Below are positions 52,121-62,354 of a DNA stretch of 64,000 nucleotides, piece after piece. Both the position numbers and the translations under genes were made by a program. The DNA is from Ignavibacteriota bacterium (GTDB lineage Bacteria; Bacteroidota; Ignavibacteria; Ignavibacteriales; Melioribacteraceae). How positions within the stretch are numbered: the stretch's first letter is position 1; the number at the start of each line of letters is the position of its first letter. The notes below the pieces were generated by a model. The model was not told the origin of the DNA. It ran no database searches and saw nothing but the letters and a program-made list of their open reading frames with translations. The stretch lies in assembly GCA_016716225.1 (NCBI GenBank), contig JADJWT010000001.1, positions 4,102,501 through 4,166,500 on the forward strand, written 5' to 3'.

Positions 52121-52261
52121 TTACTCCACAATTTTACTTTTTATTTCACTTCGTTTTTTTTGAATTAATATTTTAAATTCTTTAACGGGAACCATAATCC
52201 AAATTACCAATATACTAAATCCCGTAAGCCAAATACTCCAAGTGATCCAATCAAAATACAT
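52121..52261 (-). CDS. 46-aa single-span membrane protein upstream of the symporter
   Basis: Read directly from the minus strand. An ATG at 52261 has GGAG (52267-52270) 5 bases upstream; 46 codons follow, then TAA at 52121. The protein is Met-Tyr-Phe-Asp followed by a tryptophan-rich hydrophobic helix (ITWSIWLTGFSILVIWIMVP), then a strongly basic tail (KEFKILIQKKRSEIKSKIVE). Its stop is 3 bp from the symporter start, so the two are almost surely cotranslated. Small companion subunits are known for some SSS carriers. I do not recognise this one as a named family. Confidence 0.75.
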   Translation of the reverse strand: MYFDWITWSIWLTGFSILVIWIMVPVKEFKILIQKKRSEIKSKIVE

Positions 52262-52419
52262 TTTTGCTCCAATATTTTTTGAATTTTTCTTTTTATAAAT
52301 TTATTTTTTTGAAACTTTTATTTGGTAACATTAAAAGTATTTTTGATAGAGGCAAGAACTATTTTCGAAAAAAGATTTTTAACTATTTAAAATTTTGGAT
52401 TTGCAAGAATAAACAAAAA

Positions 52420-53319
52420 CTATTTAACATGTTTTTCTGCGTGATACGAACTTCTAACTAGCGGACCGGATTCAACAGCTTGAAATCCTAATTTTTTACC
52501 TTCTTCTTTGTACATTGCAAATTCTTCTAATGTAACATATCTATCAACCGATAAATGATTTTTTGTCGGTTGTAAATATTGTCCAATTGTCATTATATCA
52601 CAATTATGATTCTTCAAATCCTTCATTATTTCTAAAACTTCTTCGGTTTTTTCACCGATTCCAACCATAATTCCACTTTTGGTTTTTAACCCTTTTGATT
52701 TAAACCATTTTATCAAATTTAAACTTCGCTGGTAATTTGCTTGAGGTCTTACGGCGTGATATAATCTCTGCACAGTTTCTAAATTATGATTTAAAATATC
52801 CGGTGGATTTTTCATAATAATTTCAAACGCTTCTGCATCGCCTTGAAAATCCGGAATTAAAATTTCAACCGTACATTGAGAAGCTTTCTCTCTAATTAAT
52901 TCAACTGTTTTAGAAAATATTGCTGCGCCGCCGTCTTTTAATTCATCACGATTTACAGAAGTAATTACAACATGTTTTAATCCTAAATCTATAACAGATT
53001 GCACAACTCTGTTTGGTTCATCCCAATCTAAAAAAGTTGGTCTTCCAGATTTCACATCACAAAATCCGCAAGTTCTTGTGCATGTATCTCCCAAAATCAT
53101 ATAAGTTGCGGTTCGGCTGTTCCAACATTCTGCTAAATTCGGACATTTAGCTTCTTCGCAAACAGTGTTGAGTTTTGATTTTCGCATCATTGAAAGAACT
53201 TCACGATAATTATCACCGGAAGGCAATCTTACTTTTAACCAATCCGGTCTTCTTCCCAATTCAACTTTTTCATGTTCAACGTTAACTTTGTATTCTCTTT
53301 GATGCTTGTTTAATTTCAT
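52420..53319 (-). CDS. lipA: Lipoyl synthase
   Basis: A 299-aa radical-SAM enzyme. The auxiliary cluster ligands are Cys54, Cys59 and Cys65 in CEEAKCPNLAEC, and the SAM cluster ligands are Cys80, Cys84 and Cys87 in CTRTCGFC. The conserved C-terminal serine is in VRSSYHAEK. LipA inserts two sulfurs into octanoyl chains on lipoyl domains. Its substrates may include the E2 protein encoded 2.6 kb away. lipB is at 59.7 kb. The gene is divergent from the zinc-finger gene, and both need promoters in the 180-bp AT-rich gap between them. Confidence 0.97.
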   Translation of the reverse strand: MKLNKHQREYKVNVEHEKVELGRRPDWLKVRLPSGDNYREVLSMMRKSKLNTVCEEAKCPNLAECWNSRTATYMILGDTCTRTCGFCDVKSGRPTFLDWDEPNRVVQSVIDLGLKHVVITSVNRDELKDGGAAIFSKTVELIREKASQCTVEILIPDFQGDAEAFEIIMKNPPDILNHNLETVQRLYHAVRPQANYQRSLNLIKWFKSKGLKTKSGIMVGIGEKTEEVLEIMKDLKNHNCDIMTIGQYLQPTKNHLSVDRYVTLEEFAMYKEEGKKLGFQAVESGPLVRSSYHAEKHVK

Positions 53320-53498
53320 TTTATAAACTTTCTTTTTCTAATTTTAAATGTAAAAATAATCAAAACATTACTATAATATTAACATTTACAAAAATTACTT
53401 TATCGCTTTTTAAATTTTATTAACTTTAATACTATGTTAACTTTAGCACTTTCTTTAGATAATTTATTATATTTACTAACAGTTGAATTGAGAAAATT

Positions 53499-53900
53499 AT
53501 GTTTTGCCCAAGCTGTAAAAATCCTATGATTGTTTTAGAGTTTGAAGGAATTGAAACTGATTATTGCCCAAACTGTGAAGGCATTTGGTTGGATTCCGGA
53601 GAACTTGAATTATTTCTTGAAGATTCAAAGGATAAACAAGAACTGTTAAATTCATTTAAACCAGCGAAAGAAGAAAAAGAAAATAAACGAAGATGCCCAA
53701 TCTGCAACAAAAAAATGGGAAAGACTCGAGTGAGTGATGATAAAGATATTGTACTTGATGAATGTAAACGTGGTCATGGTTTATGGTTTGATAAGGGAGA
53801 AATTCTCGAAGTAATCAAAGAAGGTTCGACAAATAAAAACAACAAAATTATTAATGTTTTAGAAGATATGTTCAAAAAAAAGATTGAAACAAGAATTTAG
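53499..53900 (+). CDS. Tandem TFIIB-type zinc-finger protein
   Basis: A 133-aa protein with two related modules. Module one is MFCPSCKNPMIVLE...YCPNCEGIWLDSGELE (residues 1-45). Module two is RRCPICNKKMGKT...LDECKRGHGLWFDKGEIL (about 72-115), where the last cysteine pair has become C-x3-H. The WLDxGEL/WFDKGEI ending is the zf-TFIIB family mark, common in small bacterial proteins of unknown role. It precedes lemA by 27 bp on the same strand. Confidence 0.85.
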   Translation: MFCPSCKNPMIVLEFEGIETDYCPNCEGIWLDSGELELFLEDSKDKQELLNSFKPAKEEKENKRRCPICNKKMGKTRVSDDKDIVLDECKRGHGLWFDKGEILEVIKEGSTNKNNKIINVLEDMFKKKIETRI

Positions 53901-53927
53901 AAGTTAGAATAAAAAAATGGAGGATAA

Positions 53928-54482
53928 ATGAGTGCATTTTTAATTTTTGTGATAGCAATTGCTGTAATTGCAATGTATGCAGTTTCAATTTATAACGCTT
54001 TAGTCCGCTTACGAAATCAAGTGAAAAATGCTTGGTCGCAAATAGATGTGCAGTTAAAAAGAAGACATGATTTAATTCCAAATTTAATTGAAACTGTTAA
54101 AGGATATATGAATCATGAAAAAACTACTTTAGAAAATATTACCAGAGCAAGAAGTGCCGCAGTTGACGCAACTTCAGTTGCCGATAAATCCAAAGCTGAA
54201 TCTGAATTAAGTGGAGCTTTACAGAAATTTAATTTAGTCGTTGAAAATTATCCCGATTTAAAAGCAAATCAGAATTTTCTTGCACTTCAAGAAGAATTGA
54301 CAGCAACGGAAAATAAAATTTCTTTTTCCCGACAAAATTATAACGATCAAGTTTTATTTTATAACAATAAAATTGAAATGTTTCCATCTAATATTGTTGC
54401 TGGAATGTTCAAATTTTTAAAAGAAGAATTTTTTGAAATTGAAGTTGCAGCAGAACGCGAAGTACCGAAAGTACAATTTTAG
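53928..54482 (+). CDS. lemA: LemA family membrane protein
   Basis: A 184-aa protein. A single N-terminal helix (residues about 4-24) leads to the family core YNALVRLRNQVKNAWSQIDV, QLKRRHDLIPNLIETVKGYM and ENYPDLKANQNFLALQEELT. Such proteins have a long helical hairpin and a short exposed N-terminus. An AATGGAGGA ribosome site precedes the ATG. LemA genes are often next to HtpX-type proteases, as here, and a shared role in envelope quality control is commonly proposed. Confidence 0.93.
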   Translation: MSAFLIFVIAIAVIAMYAVSIYNALVRLRNQVKNAWSQIDVQLKRRHDLIPNLIETVKGYMNHEKTTLENITRARSAAVDATSVADKSKAESELSGALQKFNLVVENYPDLKANQNFLALQEELTATENKISFSRQNYNDQVLFYNNKIEMFPSNIVAGMFKFLKEEFFEIEVAAEREVPKVQF

Positions 54483-54674
54483 GAAAATAAATCATAAATA
54501 ATAAAAAACAAGCTACAAAAGTAATAAAGTACAAATTCTTAATAAAAAATTTTGTTTTACCACATTTTGTAACTAATAATATCTTAAAATTTCTTTTTGA
54601 TATTTTAATTTGATTTTTGTGATTTTATATTTTATTGACTTTTAACTTATGACTATTAACTTTTGACTTATTTT

Positions 54675-55889
54675 ATGTGGGAATTAATTCAAGCAAATAG
54701 ACGAAAGTCAATTATACTTTTTTTTGCAATGGGAATTATCCTTCTACTGCTTGGATATTTTGTTGGAGAAACTTTTCTTGGTTATGGAAACGGTTCATTT
54801 GGAATTTTAATTGCATTTGTAATATGGTTAATAGTTTCAGCAATAAGTTATTTTGCAGGAAGCTCAATTATTCTTTCAATTAGCAATGCAAAAGAAGTTA
54901 CAAAGGAAGTTCATCCGCAACTATTTAATATTGTGGAAGAAATGTCAATCGCTGCAAATCTTCCAAAAATTCCTAAAATTTTTATTGTAAATGAACAAGC
55001 TCCAAATGCATTTGCAACGGGAAGAAAACCGGAAGACAGCGTTGTTGCAGTTACTGCGGGATTATTAAGTCAACTTAATAGAAATGAATTACAAGGTGTA
55101 GTTGCACACGAAATTTCGCACATAATTAATAGAGATGTTTTGTTTATGACATTTGCGGGAATTATGCTGGGAATGATTGTTATAATTTCTGAGGTTTTTA
55201 CAAGAGGTTATTTTTACGGCGGCGGTTCGCTAAACAGATATAAGAATAAATCTTCAAATGGTGGAAATGAACAAATTATTCTTTTAGTATTTTCTATAAT
55301 ATTTGCGATTACCGCTCCATTCTTAGCTCAGCTATTATATTTTGCGATTTCAAGAAAGCGTGAATATTTAGCAGATGCAAGCGCCGTAAGGTTAACACGT
55401 TATCCGGAAGGATTGGCAAATGCATTGGAAAAATTATCTCAAAACAGATTTAATTTAAATTCTGCAAACAAAGCAACTGCGGGAATGTATATTGTAAATC
55501 CACTTAAGAAAGCCGGAATGCAGATTGAAGATTTGTCTTCCACACATCCGCCGATTTCTGAACGAATAAAAATATTACGCGGAATGATGCACGGTGCTGA
55601 TTTTGCCGACTATCAAACTGTTTACAATAAAATTAAAAATAATTCCGAAAAAATAATTCCAGCTTCCGGACTTAAAACAAAAGTAGATATTCCAATATTA
55701 TCGCAAATAAAAGATGTTACAAATCTTGGGAAGAAAGAAGAACAAAGAAAACTTGGTGATATTGTAATGAATGTAAATGGATATAATTTTTACAATTGCA
55801 AATGCGGAGTTACAATTAAAGTTCCCCCAACTTTTAAAGGAAATTCTGTTAAGTGTCCAAGATGCGGTGAAGTTAATGTAAAAAATTAA
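54675..55889 (+). CDS. htpX: M48-family zinc metalloprotease (HtpX-like) with C-terminal zinc ribbon
   Basis: A 404-aa protein from the ATG at 54675 (a TTG four codons upstream is possible). It has two N-terminal membrane helices, the zinc site in GVVAHEISHIINRD, a second pair of helices (about residues 160-230), the third ligand region SRKREYLADASAVRL, and THPPISERIKIL. Residues about 368-404 form an extra C-x-C...C-x2-C module (YNCKCGVTIKVP, VKCPRCGEVN), a zinc ribbon not present in E. coli HtpX. M48 proteases degrade damaged membrane proteins. It converges on the E2 gene with a 4-bp overlap of the 3' ends. Confidence 0.92.
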   Translation: MWELIQANRRKSIILFFAMGIILLLLGYFVGETFLGYGNGSFGILIAFVIWLIVSAISYFAGSSIILSISNAKEVTKEVHPQLFNIVEEMSIAANLPKIPKIFIVNEQAPNAFATGRKPEDSVVAVTAGLLSQLNRNELQGVVAHEISHIINRDVLFMTFAGIMLGMIVIISEVFTRGYFYGGGSLNRYKNKSSNGGNEQIILLVFSIIFAITAPFLAQLLYFAISRKREYLADASAVRLTRYPEGLANALEKLSQNRFNLNSANKATAGMYIVNPLKKAGMQIEDLSSTHPPISERIKILRGMMHGADFADYQTVYNKIKNNSEKIIPASGLKTKVDIPILSQIKDVTNLGKKEEQRKLGDIVMNVNGYNFYNCKCGVTIKVPPTFKGNSVKCPRCGEVNVKN

Positions 55890-57430
55890 ACATTACTCAC
55901 TTCAAAATTTTCCAAAGTTTCTTTTATAAATTTCAAAAACATTCCGCCCAACATTCCATCAATTAATCGGTGATCATGACTTAAGGTCAAATACATCATA
56001 GGTTTTATCGCAATTGTATCAATTCCTTCAACTTCGATTACAACCGGTTTTTTGACAACCGCCCCAACTCCAAGAATTGCAACTTCTGGCTGATTTAAAA
56101 TTGGTGTGCCAAACAATGCACCAAAAACTCCGTAATTCGTAATTGTAAAGGTTCCGCCGATCACATCATCTGGAGTAAGGCCTTTATTTCTAGCTTTCAA
56201 ACTAATTTCTGAAATTGATTTAGCCAAACCTCTAACATTTTTTTCATCTGCATTTTTAATATTGGGAACAACAAGACCGTTTGGTTCTAACGCAACTGCA
56301 ATTCCTAAATTTATATTTTTTTTCAAAATAATTTTTTCTTCATCAATTGAAGAATTTACTAACGGAAATTCTTTTAATGCTTTAATTGCCGCATCAGCTA
56401 TGAATGATAAATAAGTAAGTTTTACATTCTCATCTTTTAAAAATCTTTCTCTATACTTTTCAATGAAATTATGAATTTTAGTCATATCCACTTCCATCAT
56501 TTCAGAAACGTGGACGGAAGTATCACGGCTATTTATCATATGTTCCATAATTTTTTTTCTAATGTTATCCATTGGTATAATTTCATCATTTTCTCTAATA
56601 GAAATATTTTTTTGTGAAAATATTTTTGGAGCAGAAACTGTTGTTACTGTACCTTTGGTTTTTACATAATCGAGAATATCTTTTTTTGTAATGCGTCCGT
56701 TTGTACCAGTTCCAGTAATCGAATTTAATTCACTCTGCGTAACACCTTCTTTATTGGCAATATTCATAACAACCGGTGAAATAAAACTATTTGAGTTGAT
56801 TTTCCGAGTAGATTTATTTTCGTCAACTAAAATTTCTTCATCAAATAATTCACTGCCTTCCTTACTTTCTTTATCTACAATTTTTGTAATTCCGGATTTG
56901 GTAGATATTCTTGCAACAATTTTTCCAACTTCAACAACTTCATTTACTTTAAATAGAATTTCTGTAATGATTCCATCAACAGGAGAAGGAACTTCCGTGT
57001 CAACTTTATCAGTACTAATTTCATAAATTATTTCATCAACCTTAACTAAATCTCCAACATTTTTATGCCATTTAATAATTGTACCTTCATTTATGCTTTC
57101 ACCCATTTTGGGCATTGGCAATTCTACTATAGAACCTACTTGATCGGTTGAGGGAATTTCATTTTTACTTTCAATAATAATTTCACTATTACCATTTGTT
57201 TCAATAACTGCTACAATTTCATTTATCGGAACAGTTTCATTTTCAAAAGCTTTTATTTCAATTAACGTTCCATCTGAAGGAGAAGGAATTTCGGTATCAA
57301 CTTTATCCGTACTGATTTCGTAAATTATTTCATCTTTTTTAACTTTATCACCAACCTTTTTATGCCATTTTATAATTGTACCCTCGTTAATACTTTCACC
57401 CATTTTCGGCATAATAATATTTACTTTCAT
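55886..57430 (-). CDS. 2-oxoacid dehydrogenase complex E2 (dihydrolipoamide acyltransferase), two lipoyl domains
   Basis: A 514-aa protein. Lipoyl domain 1 (residues 1-78, Lys43 in STDKVDTEIPSP) and lipoyl domain 2 (about 102-180, Lys142 in STDKVDTEVPSP) are near copies. A peripheral subunit-binding domain follows (VVMNIANKEGVTQSELNSI, GRITKKDILDYV, about 220-260). The catalytic domain (about 285-514) has DHRLIDGMLGG with the active His and Asp. It transfers acyl groups to CoA. The partner E1 is the fused gene just upstream. A branched-chain or acetoin-type complex fits better than pyruvate. No E3 gene lies in the window. Confidence 0.93.
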   Translation of the reverse strand: MKVNIIMPKMGESINEGTIIKWHKKVGDKVKKDEIIYEISTDKVDTEIPSPSDGTLIEIKAFENETVPINEIVAVIETNGNSEIIIESKNEIPSTDQVGSIVELPMPKMGESINEGTIIKWHKNVGDLVKVDEIIYEISTDKVDTEVPSPVDGIITEILFKVNEVVEVGKIVARISTKSGITKIVDKESKEGSELFDEEILVDENKSTRKINSNSFISPVVMNIANKEGVTQSELNSITGTGTNGRITKKDILDYVKTKGTVTTVSAPKIFSQKNISIRENDEIIPMDNIRKKIMEHMINSRDTSVHVSEMMEVDMTKIHNFIEKYRERFLKDENVKLTYLSFIADAAIKALKEFPLVNSSIDEEKIILKKNINLGIAVALEPNGLVVPNIKNADEKNVRGLAKSISEISLKARNKGLTPDDVIGGTFTITNYGVFGALFGTPILNQPEVAILGVGAVVKKPVVIEVEGIDTIAIKPMMYLTLSHDHRLIDGMLGGMFLKFIKETLENFEVSNV

Positions 57431-57528
57431 TGCTTCTCCAAAATCTGTAATTGTTAATTCAAATTACTTTGAAAATATTTTAATCATAATTTTGTGATCT
57501 TTAATTTCTAAAAATAATTAATATATAC

Positions 57529-57567
57529 TTTAGTCGTCCAAAAAAAGGACTTCTCAGAATGACTAAA
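57529..57567. repeat. Small inverted-repeat element with AGAATGAC end
   Basis: TTTAGTC (57529-57535) and GACTAAA (57561-57567) are inverted ends. An inner GTCC/GGAC stem encloses seven A residues. CTCAGAATGAC at the right end matches the terminus of the element at 4520-4636. It lies between the E1 stop and the E2 start. Confidence 0.5.
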
Positions 57568-57576
57568 TATTATAAA

Positions 57577-59682
<2,106 letters not shown>

Positions 59683-60387
59683 TTAATTTTTAATCAAATT
59701 TTCTAATCCGCTTATTGATAAATTTTCACTTTGCGAATAAGAAAAAACTTGCTGAAAATTTTTCATAATATTTTTTTTTACTTCTTCTAAATTTATAATT
59801 TTATTTAACTCCTTACTCAACGAAGTAACTTCTTTATCACTAATGCCACATGGGATAATTCCGTTATAAATATTTAAATCAGTATTAACATTAAAAGCAA
59901 ATCCATGCATTGTAATCCAACGACTAACCTTAATTCCAATAGCACAAATTTTTCTGTTTTCAATCCAAACTCCCGTGTACTTTTCAATTCTTGAAGGAAC
60001 TAATCCATAATTATAACAAACTTGCATTAAAACTTCTTCTAAAGAACGTAAATACAAATGTGTATCTTGTTTCCAATTCGCTAGATTTATAATAGAATAT
60101 CCAACAATTTGCCCTGGACCGTGATAAGTAATATCTCCGCCGCGATCAATTTCAAAAACATCTATACTTTTTTCATTCAAAATTTTTTCATCGTAAAGGA
60201 GATTTTTCTTATCGGCAACTTTACCTAAAGTATATGTATTGGGATGTTCACAAAGAAAAAAAATATCATTTATTCTATCATGAGTTCTCAGCTCAAAATA
60301 TTTTTTTTGAATATCCCATGCATCTTGGTATTTAATCAATCCTAAATCGCAAATCAGTAATTTTCTTTCTGCGAATTTGTTTTCCAT
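59683..60387 (-). CDS. lipB: Octanoyl-[acyl-carrier-protein]:protein octanoyltransferase
   Basis: A 234-aa protein with the LipB signatures: RGGDITYHGPGQIVGYSI, the catalytic Lys region KICAIGIKVSRWITMHGFAF and the catalytic Cys in GIIPCGISDKEVTSL. It attaches octanoyl groups to lipoyl domains, and LipA then adds sulfur. Its stop touches the start of the E1 gene, and E2 follows, so the complex and its cofactor attachment are coupled in one transcript. Confidence 0.96.
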   Translation of the reverse strand: MENKFAERKLLICDLGLIKYQDAWDIQKKYFELRTHDRINDIFFLCEHPNTYTLGKVADKKNLLYDEKILNEKSIDVFEIDRGGDITYHGPGQIVGYSIINLANWKQDTHLYLRSLEEVLMQVCYNYGLVPSRIEKYTGVWIENRKICAIGIKVSRWITMHGFAFNVNTDLNIYNGIIPCGISDKEVTSLSKELNKIINLEEVKKNIMKNFQQVFSYSQSENLSISGLENLIKN

Positions 60388-60495
60388 AATTTCTATTTGA
60401 TTTAAGAAATGATCCCGATAGTTGTATTCTAATTATCGATAAATATAATGAACATTAACAAGAAAACAAATTAGATGAAAAGAGGTTTAAGTCCG

Positions 60496-61199
60496 TTAAA
60501 TATTGTCTAAAAGCATAAACGATTTTTCTTTCAATTGAATTTTCTCATTAAATTTTTTTTGATCAAACATACATTTTTTTTCAATCGGACAAATTTCACA
60601 ATTGTAATTTTTTGGTTTACAAATTTCTCTTCCCAATCTTATCAAATTTTTATGAAGTGAGTGAGCAATTCCTTTAGTTAAATTTTTATTTATCTCAAAA
60701 AATGTTTTATCCGGTGACGTTGTTTTAATTACACCAATTCTATTAAGTGTTCTATGCACATGCGTATCAACGGGACAAATATTTTTATCAAGTGAAAAAA
60801 GTAATACGCAGCTTGCAGTTTTAACACCAATTCCTTTAAAATTTGTTAAATATTTTATTGCTTCTTCCTCACAAATTTTTTTAAAAATATTCATTTTATA
60901 GTTATGATCATTAACATATAACTTTTCCAATAAATTTTTAATTGCAGTTGCTTTCTGAATTCCTAATCCAGCAATTTTAATTTCATTTTCAATTTTGTAT
61001 AATTCCGAATTTCTAACTTCATCCCAATCTTTAAAATTATTTTTTAGATTTTGAAAAGCCCGAAATGAATTTTTATCATTTGTATTTTGTGAGAGAATTG
61101 TCGCAATAAGAAGATCAATTGGTTTGGGTAATTTTTTTGGTCTTTCCGGAATTCCAAATTTTCCAATAATAGTGCATTTATTTCTTTGAGAATTTTCAT
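60496..61199 (-). pseudogene. nth: Endonuclease III-like DNA glycosylase with apparent single-base frameshift near the 5' end
   Basis: Most of the protein reads in one frame from about 61160 down to 60496. It has IDLLIATILSQNTNDKNSF, the helix-hairpin-helix with catalytic Lys (FKGIGVKTASCVLLF), catalytic Asp in PVDTHVHRTLNRIG and the complete 4Fe-4S site C-x6-C-x2-C-x5-C (CKPKNYNCEICPIEKKC). That frame meets a TAA just upstream and has no usable ATG; the next start inside it is a TTG at 60930, which would remove the N-terminal half. The missing opening, MKILKEINALLLE, is in another frame from the ATG at 61199. Restoring one A in the A4 run at 61159-61162 joins the two. It is either a recent mutation or a base-calling error. 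Confidence 0.75.
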
Positions 61200-61216
61200 T
61201 TTAAAATTGTGAGGAT

Positions 61217-61252
61217 AAAAAAAATCCTCATTAAAATTTCATAATGAGGATT
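61217..61252 (-). terminator. Intrinsic terminator of the PorV-like gene
   Basis: An 11-bp perfect stem, AATCCTCATTA (61223-61233) and TAATGAGGATT (61242-61252), has an 8-nt loop. Read on the minus strand it runs into eight U residues (61217-61224), 15 bp after the stop at 61267. Confidence 0.9.
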
Positions 61253-61266
61253 AAAAACAAATATTA

Positions 61267-62301
61267 TTAGAAAATTAAACCAATATCAAAATATTGAATA
61301 TTTTTCAAACGATTGTAATCTGCATAAGCATAGTTGAAAGTAAATTCAAGTTCCGGAGTAATATTGTAATTTATTCCAAATCCAAGTGTTAAACCTTGTT
61401 CGCTGTTTGGTAAAAATATTGATTTATAACCGCCTCTTAAAAACACCATATTATTATATCCAAATTCAAAACCGGAATTTAAATATTCTTTATTATCATT
61501 TGGATGGACTGCATCAACTGCAGCTTTTAATCTAAAAAATCTTGTGTCCAACAAATTCATTGCCAAACCAACTTTAAAATTTAGCGGAAGATCATTTTTT
61601 TCAGTTGCATAATTTCCCGGAATATTATTTGGACCAGATTCTGGAGTTTCATTTGGATCAACATTTATCTGTAAATCTCTTCCGGATAATTGCATTTTTG
61701 TTCCAAAATTATTGAAGCTTGCACCAATTACCAAATCATTAAAAGGTGTTACATAATATGTGCCAACATCTAAAGCAACTCCGCTTGCTGATGAATTCCA
61801 AATTGATTCTTGAATATATTTCACTTGAAATCCAATAGAAAATCTATCTGTTAAACTTCTTGCATAACCAACACCAATAACCAAAGAATTTGCATCCCAA
61901 GTTCTGCCATCGCCTTCGGGATAATCAAATGTTCTTACTTCATCTTTAGGAACTTGCAAAGATGAAAAAGTTGCAAACAATGTTCCAAGTCCATCTACAT
62001 TTATTGAACCAGCAGCAAAATCGTAATTTACATCAGCAAGCCATTCGGAGTGATTAAACGCAACTTGGCTATTTCCTTTGGATTTTGTAATTCCAGCAGG
62101 ATTGAAGTAAACAGAATAAATATCGTCGCTTACGCCAACATAAGCGCTTCCCATTCCAAGCGATCTTGCACCGGGAGAAATTTTAAGAACAGAAGCAGCT
62201 GTTGTTCCTACTCTTGTTATTTCTTGATCAACTTGAGCATGAATGAAATTTGTAAAAAGTATAGATGCAAGTATTAATAAATATTTTTTGTTTATAATCA
62301 T
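61267..62301 (-). CDS. PorV/PorQ-family outer-membrane beta-barrel protein (second copy)
   Basis: A 344-aa protein from the ATG at 62301, supported by GGAG (62308-62311) 6 bases upstream; the frame is open to 62334. The signal MIINKKYLLILASILFTNFI ends at HAQ. It then has ASVLKISPGARSLGMGSAYV with GVSDDIYSVYFNPAGI, the PorV family hallmark, and repeating amphipathic strands to a C-terminal phenylalanine. It follows a T9SS cargo gene by about 50 bp on the same strand, so cargo and putative shuttle are cotranscribed, mirroring the cluster at 30-42 kb. Confidence 0.88.
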   Translation of the reverse strand: MIINKKYLLILASILFTNFIHAQVDQEITRVGTTAASVLKISPGARSLGMGSAYVGVSDDIYSVYFNPAGITKSKGNSQVAFNHSEWLADVNYDFAAGSINVDGLGTLFATFSSLQVPKDEVRTFDYPEGDGRTWDANSLVIGVGYARSLTDRFSIGFQVKYIQESIWNSSASGVALDVGTYYVTPFNDLVIGASFNNFGTKMQLSGRDLQINVDPNETPESGPNNIPGNYATEKNDLPLNFKVGLAMNLLDTRFFRLKAAVDAVHPNDNKEYLNSGFEFGYNNMVFLRGGYKSIFLPNSEQGLTLGFGINYNITPELEFTFNYAYADYNRLKNIQYFDIGLIF

Positions 62302-62354
62302 TGTTTTCTCCAACAATTCAGCAATATATTTCAAAAGCTTAAAATTTTTGTCAA

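Noticed and set aside
54625..54674. Tandem promoter made of the TTGACTTTTAACTTATGACT-like repeats before htpX
   Set aside because: The repeated TTGACT words are part of a degenerate simple repeat, and no matching -10 at a proper distance stands out.
60496..60930. Short 144-aa DNA glycosylase starting at the TTG at 60930
   Set aside because: The same frame upstream encodes the conserved ILSQNT helix of endonuclease III, so the TTG is internal and the gene is longer, with a frameshift nearer its start.
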